A stretch of 42,127 nt of DNA from Nocardia cerradoensis NBRC 101014 (GTDB lineage: Bacteria; Actinomycetota; Actinomycetes; Mycobacteriales; Mycobacteriaceae): positions 1 to 42,127 of the forward strand of contig NZ_BAFW01000079.1 of NCBI RefSeq assembly GCF_000308535.1, read 5' to 3'. Numbering within the stretch: position 1 is the stretch's first letter; every line of letters begins with the position of its first letter. Position numbers and translations under genes: made by a program. A model generated the notes under the pieces. It ran no database searches. It saw nothing but the letters and a program-made list of their open reading frames with translations, and was not told the origin of the DNA. Positions 19,526 to 27,117 of this stretch are shown in pieces.

Positions 19526-20313
19526 GCCGTCTGGAATCGACCTTCGCGGCCAGCCGCGGCGAGGGCCGCGCCGCGCTGATCGGATATCTGCCCGCGGGCT
19601 ACCCGGACCTGGCCGGATCCATCGACGTGTGCACCGCGATGGTCGAATCCGGTTGCGACATCATCGAAGTCGGTATCGCCTATTCCGATCCGGTGATGGA
19701 CGGCCCCACCATCCAGGCCGCCACCGAGCAGGCCCTGCGCGGCGGGGTGCGCGTGCGTGACGTGTTCACCGTCGTCGAGGCGATCACCGCCGCCGGGGGC
19801 AACGCCGTGGTGATGACCTACTGGAATCCGGTGCTGCAGTACGGTGTCGACCGTTTCGCCCGCGATCTGGCCGCGGCCGGCGGGCTCGGGCTGATCACCC
19901 CCAACCTCATTCCCGAGGAGGCGGGGGAGTGGTTCGACGCCTCCCGCGCCCACGATCTGGACCGCATCTTCCTGGTCGCCCCGTCCTCGACGGAGGAGCG
20001 TCTGGTCAAGACCATCGAGGCCAGTAGTGGATTCCTCTACGCCGCCTCCACCATGGGCGTCACCGGCGCGCGCGACGCGGTGTCCTCGGCGGCCCCGGAA
20101 CTGTGCGCGCGGGTGCGTGCCCACTCCGATATCCCGGTCGGTGTCGGCCTGGGTGTGCGCAGCGGTGCGCAGGCGGCCGAAATCGCTTCCTATGCCGACG
20201 GAGTCATCGTCGGTTCGGCGCTGGTGACGGCCGCGGGGCAGGGACTGGACCAGGTCCGGACGCTCACCGCGGAACTCGCCGAGGGCGTGCGTTCGGCGGC
20301 CGTCACCAGCTGA
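19522..20313 (+). CDS. trpA: Tryptophan synthase alpha chain
   Basis: TrpA cleaves indole-3-glycerol phosphate to indole and glyceraldehyde 3-phosphate. The 263-residue barrel has the catalytic residues at the same numbers as the E. coli enzyme: Glu49 in [11 protein letters not shown] and Asp60 in VMDGPTIQ. Further motifs are [27 protein letters not shown] and [13 protein letters not shown] with the phosphate-binding IVGSALV. The GTG start overlaps the trpB stop. It is the last gene of the trp cluster; lgt follows after 50 bases with its own promoter. Confidence 0.97.
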   Translation: MSRLESTFAASRGEGRAALIGYLPAGYPDLAGSIDVCTAMVESGCDIIEVGIAYSDPVMDGPTIQAATEQALRGGVRVRDVFTVVEAITAAGGNAVVMTYWNPVLQYGVDRFARDLAAAGGLGLITPNLIPEEAGEWFDASRAHDLDRIFLVAPSSTEERLVKTIEASSGFLYAASTMGVTGARDAVSSAAPELCARVRAHSDIPVGVGLGVRSGAQAAEIASYADGVIVGSALVTAAGQGLDQVRTLTAELAEGVRSAAVTS

Positions 20314-20350
20314 TCGCCGACGCGAACTGGGCGGCGGGCGCACCCTCCGT

Positions 20351-20356
20351 TACGGT
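20351..20356 (+). promoter_or_regulatory. lgt: -10 box TACGGT, leaderless start of lgt
   Basis: TACGGT ends seven bases before the GTG at 20364, with no ribosome site. It separates lgt transcription from the trp genes, although read-through is possible. Confidence 0.45.
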
Positions 20357-20363
20357 GGGGCCC

Positions 20364-21755
20364 GTGACTTTTCCAGTCCTGGCAGACGGCGTCGATGTGC
20401 ACGGTGGGGCGGTACTGGCCTATATTCCCAGTCCGCCGCGAGGCGTATGGGATGTGGGGCCGTTCCCGCTGCGTGCCTATGCGATCTGCATCATCATCGG
20501 CATCATCGTCGCGATCTGGTGGGGTGAGCGGCGCTGGCGCGAGCGCGGCGGCGAGCCGGGCAAGGTGCTCGACGTCGCGATGTTCGCGGTGCCGTTCGGA
20601 CTCGTCGGCGGCCGGCTCTACCACGTGGCCACCGACTGGGAGAAGTACTTCGGCGCCGGCGGGCATCCGATCAACGCGCTGAAGATCTGGGAGGGCGGCC
20701 TCGGTATCTGGGGCGCGGTGCTGCTCGGCGGCATCGGCGCCTGGATCGGCTGCCGGGTGTATCGAATTCCGTTGCCCGCCTTCGGCGATGCCATCGCCCC
20801 GGCGATTCTGCTCGCCCAGGCCATCGGGCGCCTCGGCAACTACTTCAATCAGGAACTCTACGGCCGCAAGACCGATCTGCCGTGGGGCCTCGAGATCTAT
20901 CTGCGGTTCGACTCCGACGGCCGGCTGGACATGATGAACGGCGTCTCCACCGGCGTGGTGGAGAAGGTCGTGCAGCCGACCTTCCTCTACGAGCTGATCT
21001 GGAATCTGCTCGGCGTCCTGGTGCTGGTGGCGGTGGACAAACGCTGGCGGATCGGCCACGGCCGCCTGTTCGCGCTGTACGTGGCGATCTACACCTTCGG
21101 CCGCTTCTGGGTCGAGCTGCTGCGCGACGACGAGGCCACCCACATCTTCGGCATCCGGGTCAACTCCTACACCTCGGCGATCGTATTCCTGTGTGCTCTG
21201 GCGTATTTCGCCCTCGCCACCAAGGGCCGCGAAACCGCCGCGCAACTCGCCGCCGGCGGCGAGCGCCCCTGGCCCTGGCAGATCGGCGCCCTGCGCCGGC
21301 ACGGCGCCGCCGGGCAGGAGTCCGCCGCGGCCGAGAGCACAGCTGCGGTCACGGCCGAGAAATCCGCCGGCGACGAGCTCGGCGAAGCCGCGAAGCCCGC
21401 GGACGATGGGAGCGCGGCCGGGAAGACCGTCGACGCGTCCGAGGCCGGGAAGACCGACGCGGGATCCGAGAAGGAGTCCTCGTCGGCGAAGCCGGAGGAA
21501 TCGTCGGCGAAGCCGGCGCAATCGGCGGCGAAGCCGGAGACATCCGCCGAGTCCGACCCCGCGGACGCAAGTTCCGGATCCGGCGAATCGGACGACTCCA
21601 CCGCCGGCCCGTCCGATTCGGCGGCGACCGGCAACGAACTGGATCCGCCCGCCGATGACAAGGATGCGGCCGGTGTCACCAGCGCCGGGAACAGCGAGCG
21701 GCAGGCCGAAGGCAAGTCGGGTAAGCCGGGCCGGAAGAAGGCGGACAAGAGCTGA
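20364..21755 (+). CDS. lgt: Prolipoprotein diacylglyceryl transferase with long acidic C-terminal tail
   Basis: Lgt attaches diacylglycerol from phosphatidylglycerol to the lipobox Cys of prolipoproteins, the first step of lipoprotein maturation in the membrane. The core (about residues 15-290) contains YIPSPPRGVWDVGPFPLRAYA, GGRLYHVATDW, GGLGIWGA, the signature QAIGRLGNYFNQELYG, PTFLYELIWN and GRFWVELLRDD, with about seven membrane helices. A further 160 residues form a disordered Ser/Ala/Glu/Lys/Asp-rich tail with heptad repeats (21480-21542). Mycobacterial Lgt also has a long tail of different sequence. GTG at 20364 is supported by the promoter; GTG at 20355 is in frame too. The ABC solute-binding lipoprotein at 35007 is a likely client. 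Confidence 0.95.
   Translation: MTFPVLADGVDVHGGAVLAYIPSPPRGVWDVGPFPLRAYAICIIIGIIVAIWWGERRWRERGGEPGKVLDVAMFAVPFGLVGGRLYHVATDWEKYFGAGGHPINALKIWEGGLGIWGAVLLGGIGAWIGCRVYRIPLPAFGDAIAPAILLAQAIGRLGNYFNQELYGRKTDLPWGLEIYLRFDSDGRLDMMNGVSTGVVEKVVQPTFLYELIWNLLGVLVLVAVDKRWRIGHGRLFALYVAIYTFGRFWVELLRDDEATHIFGIRVNSYTSAIVFLCALAYFALATKGRETAAQLAAGGERPWPWQIGALRRHGAAGQESAAAESTAAVTAEKSAGDELGEAAKPADDGSAAGKTVDASEAGKTDAGSEKESSSAKPEESSAKPAQSAAKPETSAESDPADASSGSGESDDSTAGPSDSAATGNELDPPADDKDAAGVTSAGNSERQAEGKSGKPGRKKADKS
21480..21542 (+). repeat. lgt: Three 21-base tandem repeats in the lgt tail
   Basis: Units at 21480-21500, 21501-21521 and 21522-21542 encode the heptads SSAKPEE, SSAKPAQ and SAAKPET. All three share the core CGGCGAAGCCGG. 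They would change copy number easily by slippage without shifting the frame. Confidence 0.8.
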
Positions 21756-21786
21756 GCGGGGCGACCGCTCGAACCAGGAGGACTTC

Positions 21787-22266
21787 GTGACCGACCCCTA
21801 TCAGCCGCAGCCCGGCTACGGCCCGCAGTACGGTGCACCGGGTACCGGACCGGGGAATCCGGGCGGCTACGGCCCATCTGGCCCCTACGACGCGGGTGGC
21901 CAATCCGGCCCCTACGGCTACAGCCAGCCCTACGGCCAGCCCGCGGACCCGTACGCCCAGCCCTACGCTCCCGCCCCCGGCTATCCGCCCGCCCCCTACG
22001 GCATGGATCCGGAGGCGCCCTACGGGCGCAACATGTACGGCGAGCCGTTCTCGGACAAATCGAAACTCACCGCGGGGCTGCTGCAACTGTTCGTCGGCGG
22101 CCTCGGGATCGGCCGGTTCTACCTCGGCTACACCGGCATCGGCGTCGCCCAGCTGCTGGTCACGCTGTTCACCTGCGGGCTGGGCGGCATCTGGCCGTTC
22201 ATCGACGCGATTCTGATCCTCACCGGCAAAGTTCGCGACCCGTACAACCGCCCCCTGCAGGAGTGA
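21787..22266 (+). CDS. TM2 domain-containing protein
   Basis: The 159-residue protein has a Pro/Gly/Tyr/Gln-rich N-terminal half (repeated PYG, GYGP and QPY units) and a C-terminal TM2 domain: KSKLTAGLLQLFVGGLGIGRFYLG, a short turn, then AQLLVTLFTCGLGGIWPFIDAILIL, giving two membrane helices with the conserved GRFYLG turn and the WPFIDA motif. Its biochemical role is unknown; such proteins are common next to lgt in this order. GTG at 21787 follows AGGAGGA (21776-21782) by four bases. It is 31 bases after lgt on the same strand and probably co-transcribed. Confidence 0.88.
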   Translation: MTDPYQPQPGYGPQYGAPGTGPGNPGGYGPSGPYDAGGQSGPYGYSQPYGQPADPYAQPYAPAPGYPPAPYGMDPEAPYGRNMYGEPFSDKSKLTAGLLQLFVGGLGIGRFYLGYTGIGVAQLLVTLFTCGLGGIWPFIDAILILTGKVRDPYNRPLQE

Positions 22267-22285
22267 CGACCATGCCGGGCAAATA

Positions 22286-22301
22286 TGTGACGTGCGTCAT
22301 A
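22286..22301. promoter_or_regulatory. pyk: CRP/GlxR-like site TGTGA-N6-TCATA upstream of pyk
   Basis: The half-sites TGTGA (22286-22290) and TCATA (22297-22301) match the CRP-family consensus TGTGA-N6-TCACA at nine of ten positions, and the inner TGACG-TG-CGTCA is a perfect palindrome with AAATA and TATTT flanks. It lies 69 bases before the pyk start, a position usual for regulation by a cAMP-receptor protein. Confidence 0.5.
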
Positions 22302-22357
22302 TTTTCGTCGATTGACAGTGGCGGGTGTGCCGATCAGCGCCACCGCGGCGGCAGGAC

Positions 22358-22363
22358 TAGGCT
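22358..22363 (+). promoter_or_regulatory. pyk: -10 box TAGGCT, leaderless start of pyk
   Basis: TAGGCT ends six bases before the GTG at 22370 and nine before the ATG at 22373. The six-base spacing seen at other genes favours GTG as the true start. A TTGACA at 22312-22317 is too far upstream to pair with it. Confidence 0.5.
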
Positions 22364-22369
22364 CGGTTC

Positions 22370-23791
22370 GTGATGCGACGGACAAAGATTGTGTGCACCC
22401 TCGGACCGGCCACCGCCACCGAGGACCGGATCCGTGAACTTGTCGACAGCGGCATGGACGTGGCCCGGTTGAATTTCAGTCACGGAGAACACGCCGATCA
22501 CGCCGAGAACTATCACAAGGTGCGGCACGCCGCCGAGCAGATGGGCCGAGCGGTCGGCATTCTCGCCGACCTGCAGGGACCGAAGATCCGCTTGGGCCGA
22601 TTCATCGACGGCCGCACCGTGTGGGCGACGGGCGAGGAGGTGCGGATCACGGTAGACGACGTGGAAGGCACCCACGATCGCGTCTCCACCACCTACAAAC
22701 AACTATCCGAGGACGCCAAGGCCGGTGACCGCCTGCTCGTCGACGACGGCAAGGTCGGGCTGACCGTGGTTCGCGTCGAGGGCAACGACGTGGTGTGCCG
22801 TGTGACCGAGGGCGGTCCGGTCTCCAACAACAAGGGCGTCTCGCTGCCGGGTATGGACGTTTCCGTTCCGGCGTTGTCCGAGAAGGACATCGAGGATCTG
22901 GAATTCGCTCTGCGGCTCGGCGTGGACTTCATCGCCCTGTCGTTCGTGCGGTCGCCGTCGGACGTCGAGCTGGTCCACGACATCATGGATCGCGTCGGCC
23001 GCCGGGTGCCGGTGATCGGCAAACTCGAAAAGCCCGAAGCCATCGACAATCTCGAGGCGATCGTGCTCGCCTTCGACGCGATCATGGTGGCCCGTGGCGA
23101 CCTCGGCGTCGAGCTGCCGCTCGAGCAGGTGCCGCTGGTGCAGAAGCGGTCGATCCAGATGGCAAGGGAGAACGCGAAACCCGTCATCGTCGCCACCCAG
23201 ATGCTGGAGTCGATGATCGGCAACTCCCGCCCGACCCGCGCCGAGGCCTCCGATGTGGCCAACGCCGTGCTCGACGGCGCCGACGCGGTCATGCTCTCCG
23301 GTGAGACCTCGGTCGGCCAGTATCCGATCGAGACGGTGCGCACGATGGCGCGCATCGTGCACGCCGTGGAATCCGAATCCTCGACCCGGGTGCCGCCGCT
23401 GACCCACGTCCCGCGCACCAAGCGCGGCGTGATCTCCTACGCGGCCCGCGATATCGGCGAGCGGCTCAACGCCAAGGCGCTGGTGGCGTTCACCCAGTCC
23501 GGTGACACCGTGCGCCGGCTGGCCCGCCTGCACACCACGCTGCCGCTGCTGGCGTTCACCCCGCTGCCCGAGGTGCGCAGCCAGCTGGCGCTGACCTGGG
23601 GTGTGGAAACCTTCATCGTCCCGCCGGTCGGTACCACCGACGAGATGATCGGCCAGGTCGACAAGGAACTGCTGTCGCTGAATCGCTACGCCAAGGGCGA
23701 CCTCGTGGTGATCGTGGCCGGCTCCCCGCCGGGAACCGTCGGCTCCACGAACCTGATCCACGTGCATCGCATCGGCGAGGAGGACCACTGA
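22370..23791 (+). CDS. pyk: Pyruvate kinase
   Basis: Pyruvate kinase makes pyruvate and ATP from phosphoenolpyruvate and ADP, the last step of glycolysis. The 473-residue protein has the barrel motifs KIVCTLGPAT, VARLNFSHG and LADLQGPKIRLGRF, the inserted B domain, the signature VIGKLEKPEAIDNLEAI, VARGDLGVELP, ATQMLESMI, PTRAEASDVANAVLDG and the Lys/Mg site region. The C-terminal domain (ALVAFTQSGDTVRRLA) forms the effector site. It begins at GTG 22370, matching both the leaderless promoter spacing and the length of the M. tuberculosis enzyme; ATG at 22373 is the alternative. A CRP-like site upstream suggests carbon control. tesB follows one base after the stop. Confidence 0.96.
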   Translation: MMRRTKIVCTLGPATATEDRIRELVDSGMDVARLNFSHGEHADHAENYHKVRHAAEQMGRAVGILADLQGPKIRLGRFIDGRTVWATGEEVRITVDDVEGTHDRVSTTYKQLSEDAKAGDRLLVDDGKVGLTVVRVEGNDVVCRVTEGGPVSNNKGVSLPGMDVSVPALSEKDIEDLEFALRLGVDFIALSFVRSPSDVELVHDIMDRVGRRVPVIGKLEKPEAIDNLEAIVLAFDAIMVARGDLGVELPLEQVPLVQKRSIQMARENAKPVIVATQMLESMIGNSRPTRAEASDVANAVLDGADAVMLSGETSVGQYPIETVRTMARIVHAVESESSTRVPPLTHVPRTKRGVISYAARDIGERLNAKALVAFTQSGDTVRRLARLHTTLPLLAFTPLPEVRSQLALTWGVETFIVPPVGTTDEMIGQVDKELLSLNRYAKGDLVVIVAGSPPGTVGSTNLIHVHRIGEEDH

Positions 23792-23792
23792 G

Positions 23793-24701
23793 GTGAGCGC
23801 ATCACTGGGCGAATCGGTCGGCACCGGCCGCGAGAGCGGGGGCGATCTCGCCGTCCTGCTCGGCCTGCTCGAACTCGAGGAGATCGGCGAGGACGTCTTC
23901 CTCGGTCACCATCCGGAGAAGGTGTGGAGTCGCACCTTCGGCGGCCAGCTGGTGGCGCAGGCGATCATCGCGGCCGGTCGCACGGTCGGGCCGGGACGCC
24001 CGGTGCATGCGGTCAACGCGCATTTCGTGCGCGGCGGCGATGTGCGCAAACCGATCGAATACCGGGTCGAACGCCATCGTGACGGGCGTGCCTTCGCCAA
24101 CCGCACGGTGACGGCGTATCAGGGCGACCAGGAGCTGTTCGTGATGCTGGCGGCGTTCCAGGACTGGGCCAAGGGCCTGGAACACGCCAGCCCGCAGCCG
24201 CAGGTGCCCGATCCGGACGGGCTGCCCCGGGTGGAGGAGTCCTTCTCCGGGTTCGAGGACAAACTGCAGATGTTCGTGCAGGCGCCGCATCCGATCGACA
24301 TGCGCTACACCAACGATCCGGCGTGGATTCTCAAGGGCACCGGCGGCACCCTGAACCACAACCGCGTGTGGATGAAGGCCGACGGCGAACTGCCCGACGA
24401 TCCGCTGATCCACGTTGCGACACTGGGCTATTCGTCCGACACCACGGTGCTGGATTCGATCATCACCACACACGGGTTGTCGTGGGGGCACGACCGGATC
24501 GTGGCCGCCACGGTGAACCATTCGATCTGGTTCCACCGTCCGTTCCGCTTCGACGATTGGGCCCTCTACGCGACGCAGTCACCGGTGGCCGCCGGTTCGC
24601 GCGGTCTGGCCACCGGTCACTTCTACTCGCGGGCCGGTGAGCTGCTGGCCACCGTCGTGCAGGAAGGCGTGATCAGGCACTTCCCGGCGCGCGGCAAGTA
24701 G
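23793..24701 (+). CDS. tesB: Acyl-CoA thioesterase II
   Basis: TesB-type thioesterases hydrolyse medium- and long-chain acyl-CoAs to free fatty acids and CoA. The 302-residue protein is a tandem (double) hotdog fold: the first domain contains RTFGGQLVAQAIIAAGRTV and VHAVNAHFVRGGD, and the second LIHVATLGYSSDTTVLDSI, NHSIWFHRPFRFDDWALYA and the C-terminal GRALATGHFYSRAG-like stretch seen here as GLATGHFYSRAGELLATV. An Asp/Thr/Gln catalytic set is known for the family. The GTG start is one base after the pyk stop, so the two genes share a transcript, as pykA and tesB1 do in mycobacteria. Confidence 0.94.
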   Translation: MSASLGESVGTGRESGGDLAVLLGLLELEEIGEDVFLGHHPEKVWSRTFGGQLVAQAIIAAGRTVGPGRPVHAVNAHFVRGGDVRKPIEYRVERHRDGRAFANRTVTAYQGDQELFVMLAAFQDWAKGLEHASPQPQVPDPDGLPRVEESFSGFEDKLQMFVQAPHPIDMRYTNDPAWILKGTGGTLNHNRVWMKADGELPDDPLIHVATLGYSSDTTVLDSIITTHGLSWGHDRIVAATVNHSIWFHRPFRFDDWALYATQSPVAAGSRGLATGHFYSRAGELLATVVQEGVIRHFPARGK

Positions 24702-24706
24702 CGTAG

Positions 24707-24736
24707 CGGCGTTCAGCGGCGTTCAGCGGCGTTCAG
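24707..24736. repeat. Three perfect 10-base tandem repeats (CGGCGTTCAG) plus one degenerate copy
   Basis: Perfect copies occupy 24707-24716, 24717-24726 and 24727-24736, with a changed fourth copy (AGGCGTTCGC) at 24737-24746. The array lies in the 31-base gap between convergent genes and runs over the stop codon of the reverse-strand gene (24733-24735). Confidence 0.85.
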
Positions 24737-25137
24737 AGGCGTTCGCGGTTCTCGTCGAAGTCGTAGCTGTCGCGATGGAGCGCGGAGATCGTGTAGGGAA
24801 TGGCGTCGGCGGTGGTGGCGATCCCGAGGACCAATCGATGCTCGAGTGCGGCCAAGCCGGATTCGGTCAGCTGATCGGGATCGCCCACCAGGCTGAGCGC
24901 GATCTCGTAGGTGCATCGCGAGCCGGGGTCGCGGTGGGGGTGTTCCAGGCGCCACTGCGTCTCCAGCACCGTGTGATCGGGCTGATCGGCGTCGACGGGC
25001 AGGGTGAAGCGCCAGGCGAAAACATCGTGCTCGGCGAGGTGGTCGTCGACCACGCAGCGCACGGTGTGCACGACGCGGTCGAGCGTTTCCGGTGTGACGT
25101 AAACATGGAGTGAAACATCCGAAATTCGTTTCGGCAT
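24733..25137 (-). CDS. Conserved-looking hypothetical protein
   Basis: The 134-residue protein has no signal peptide, membrane segment or motif I recognise. It is mixed alpha/beta with many acidic residues: it opens MPKRISDVSLHVYVTPETLD, has a middle WRFTLPVDADQPDHTV and ends in DSYDFDENRERL. The N-terminal part reads like a strand-helix-strand unit. ATG at 25137 is preceded by ACAGGA on the reverse strand; the frame remains open upstream but that stretch is Arg/Pro-rich and unlike coding sequence. It lies 107 bases downstream of the tyrosine phosphatase gene on the same strand and may be co-transcribed. Its last codons overlap the 10-base repeat array. Confidence 0.65.
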   Translation of the reverse strand: MPKRISDVSLHVYVTPETLDRVVHTVRCVVDDHLAEHDVFAWRFTLPVDADQPDHTVLETQWRLEHPHRDPGSRCTYEIALSLVGDPDQLTESGLAALEHRLVLGIATTADAIPYTISALHRDSYDFDENRERL

Positions 25138-25244
25138 GTCTGTGTCCTGTTCCGGTGTCGAACCATCGGCGTCGGCAGTTTCCGCGGGGAGTCTAACCCC
25201 GGATCCCGATCCGCGGGAGAGCGGCATGCCCGGCGCCGGATTGT

Positions 25245-25874
25245 TCAGGCGTGACGGCCGATTCGCACGGGTTCGATACCCCACGGCGGGGTCTCGATGC
25301 GCCCGCCGGGCAGCAGGACCAAACGGGGCCGGCCGGACGTCGTGCGCCCCGCGTCGCGATGAGCGTGCAGCGCGAGCAGCAGCGGAACCAGCGTCTCGGC
25401 GATCCGATCGCCGACGGCGCAGTACTTTTCGCTCGAGAGCCCGACCGGGTCGGCGATGTTCTCCCGCCCCACCAGTGCGAGATCGTTTCGGGCACTGTCG
25501 ATGTGGGCGATCGTCCGAGCGCCGGAGACCTTCGCCACCCGATAGGCCTCGAGTAGCGTGAAGGTCCGGGACCGGGCATTCGGAACCAGGTCGATGATGT
25601 CGTCGCGGATCTGCTCGGTCATCGCGAGCACGAGATCCGCGCGCGCGACCATCTCCGGCTTCAACTTGCGTGCTGAGAAGTTGCCAGGATCCGCGCCGAG
25701 GCCCGTGATGGTCTGTGCCGCAAGGGGATCGACGCCGAAGCCGACGAGTGCGCGGGTGCCGGCGCTCTCGGCGGTCAGGTCGTCGAGACCGTGTTCGGCC
25801 GCGACGGCGCGGGTCAGACGTTCGGCGATCACCGAGCGGCAGACGTTGCCGGAGCAGACGAACAGGACGTGCAT
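25245..25874 (-). CDS. Low-molecular-weight protein tyrosine phosphatase family protein
   Basis: The 209-residue protein starts with the P-loop of this family: MHVLFVCSGNVCRSVIAERL, with Cys7 and Arg13 in C-x5-R, the nucleophile and phosphate-binding residues. The later DPVG (in ENIADPVGLSSEKY) is in the position of the general-acid Asp loop. It would dephosphorylate tyrosine or act as an arsenate reductase, which shares the fold. It is longer than the usual 150-165 residues, with a C-terminal tail of about 40 residues rich in Arg and Gly. ATG at 25874 has a TACCGT -10 box seven bases upstream and no ribosome site. Confidence 0.85.
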   Translation of the reverse strand: MHVLFVCSGNVCRSVIAERLTRAVAAEHGLDDLTAESAGTRALVGFGVDPLAAQTITGLGADPGNFSARKLKPEMVARADLVLAMTEQIRDDIIDLVPNARSRTFTLLEAYRVAKVSGARTIAHIDSARNDLALVGRENIADPVGLSSEKYCAVGDRIAETLVPLLLALHAHRDAGRTTSGRPRLVLLPGGRIETPPWGIEPVRIGRHA

Positions 25875-25881
25875 GACTGCT

Positions 25882-25887
25882 ACGGTA
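25882..25887 (-). promoter_or_regulatory. -10 box TACCGT, leaderless start of the phosphatase gene
   Basis: On the reverse strand TACCGT is followed by seven bases and the ATG at 25874. The spacing equals that at other leaderless candidates in this window. Confidence 0.45.
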
Positions 25888-26038
25888 GGTGGCCGCGGCC
25901 TCCGGCAGAAGCCGAGGACGGCCGAAAACCGCTGATTTCACGCGATGTTCAGCTGCCGGTAGCGAGTCGCGTTCGACCGTTTGCCGAATTGTCGCTGACC
26001 GGCTGCGCGAAGCTGACCGGATGCGCGAGGGCGTGGCG

Positions 26039-26620
26039 CTACGTCTGCCGGTCCGCCTCGGAACCGTCGGCGCCGGAAGCGCTTCGATAGTAGGAGGCTT
26101 CCTCGACGACCGGCGCGACCGTCGGTTCCGCGCCGAGGTGCGCGTTGTCCGCGCCGGCGCGGGCGGCGTTGTCCCGGGCCCGGCCGCGCGCGCTGAACAA
26201 CGGTCCGCGCATCGTCCGGGTCGGGGCGAAGGCGCCCAGGCCGGTGGGTGTGGTCATATCGTCGTACATGGTGTCGATGCCGCCGCGCAGGAAGTAGGCC
26301 TCGTGCCAGAATCCGGTGCCGCCGGAGTCGCGCAGAAACCGCTGCCACCAGTCGCGGTGCGGCTGGGATCGGGTCCAGCGCTCCAGGCTGTCCAGGTCAC
26401 GCCAGTATTGGCGGGCGCCCCAGTGTGGTGGGAACAGTGACCAGATGATGTCCTCGTGCCGCAGCAGCCCGTCGGGCCGATCATGATGGGAGCGATACAG
26501 TTTCGGCCCGAGGCCGAGCAGACGCAGCACCCCTCGCGGGGTCCGCACCCGCATTCCCAGATAGATCACCACCAGATCGGGATATCCCGAAAGATCCGCG
26601 GTGAGCCGGTTCACCCGCAT
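26039..26620 (-). CDS. DUF4188 domain-containing protein
   Basis: The 193-residue protein matches DUF4188, sometimes labelled a monooxygenase: PDLVVIYLGMRVRTPRGV, GLGPKLYRSHHD, HWGARQYWRDLDSLERW, WWQRFLRDSGGTGFWHEAYFLRGG and the YDDM-GLGAFAP ending. The fold is thought to be a ferredoxin-like dimer related to small monooxygenases; the activity of this family is not established. About 45 residues at the C-terminus are low-complexity. ATG at 26620 is supported by AGGAGGAGG a few bases upstream on the reverse strand, and a TAGGGT box lies further up (26657-26662). It appears to be transcribed alone. Confidence 0.82.
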   Translation of the reverse strand: MRVNRLTADLSGYPDLVVIYLGMRVRTPRGVLRLLGLGPKLYRSHHDRPDGLLRHEDIIWSLFPPHWGARQYWRDLDSLERWTRSQPHRDWWQRFLRDSGGTGFWHEAYFLRGGIDTMYDDMTTPTGLGAFAPTRTMRGPLFSARGRARDNAARAGADNAHLGAEPTVAPVVEEASYYRSASGADGSEADRQT

Positions 26621-26656
26621 ACGCGCGACCTCCTCCTGCCCGGGGTCGTGTGCCCC

Positions 26657-26662
26657 ACCCTA
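26657..26662 (-). promoter_or_regulatory. -10 box TAGGGT for the DUF4188 gene
   Basis: Read on the reverse strand, TAGGGT lies about 36 bases before the ATG, leaving a short leader that contains the AGGAGGAGG ribosome site. Confidence 0.4.
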
Positions 26663-26716
26663 CGCGTGTTCACGGGCTGTCCTACCGATTCGGTTCGATC
26701 GGTACGGCCGGTTTCG

Positions 26717-27033
26717 TCAGGGGGTTTCGGTGATCTCGCCGGGCTTGCAGTCCTTGTCGAACCACGGTGGCAGCGGTCCGTAGCGGCGAAGCATGGGAAA
26801 CCGGCTCTTGCCGGGCAGGGTCCGGATCCAGTTCGATTCCCGGCCGTCGGGCGCGATGGGGCCGAACCGGAGGTCGATGGAACCGTCGGATTCGGTGCGG
26901 ACCGTGCCGGACAGGCTCATGAGGCTGGGATGGGGGTTGTCGGTTCGGCCGGCCGCGTGCGGGCGGCGGTGTCGAGGATCGCGCGCAGGCGCGGGCCGGG
27001 CGCGAACGGGTGGCCGTGCCGGATTCCGATCGG
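26717..27033 (-). pseudogene. Remnant of a DUF1254/DUF1214 protein, broken at the 3' end of tRNA-Leu
   Basis: Two pieces of one protein family lie in different frames. From 27033 downward, the frame PIGIRHGHPFAPGPRLRAIL (then DTAAR) resembles the internal 'GKPFAPDARMKAIL' stretch of DUF1254 proteins. After a frame change, 26717-26930 encodes DGSIDLRFGPIAPDGRESNW, then PGKSRFPMLRRYGPLPPWFD, the typical DUF1214 C-terminus. The segment between them and the whole N-terminal half are missing. Intact members are secreted or periplasmic and about 350-480 residues; this has about 100. The break coincides with the last base of tRNA-Leu. Codon third positions are still G/C-rich, so decay is recent or the fragment is evolving slowly. 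The ATG at 26920 could still express a 67-residue peptide. Confidence 0.75.
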
Positions 27034-27117
27034 TGCCGAGTGTGGGACTCGAACCCACACGTCCGTGAGGACAACGGTTTTTGAGACCGTCGCGTCTGCC
27101 AGTTCCGCCAACTCGGC
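27034..27117 (-). tRNA. tRNA-Leu(CAA)
   Basis: The 84-base class II tRNA has a seven-pair acceptor stem (GCCGAGT with ACTCGGC), discriminator A at 27034, D-loop GGCAGACGC, anticodon stem ACGGT/ACCGT around loop CTCAAAA (anticodon CAA at 27083-27081), a long variable arm and the T-arm GTGGG-TTCGAGT-CCCAC. The 3' CCA is not encoded; CCG follows. It reads UUG codons. The gene's 3' end directly touches a decayed DUF1254 gene. Confidence 0.96.
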
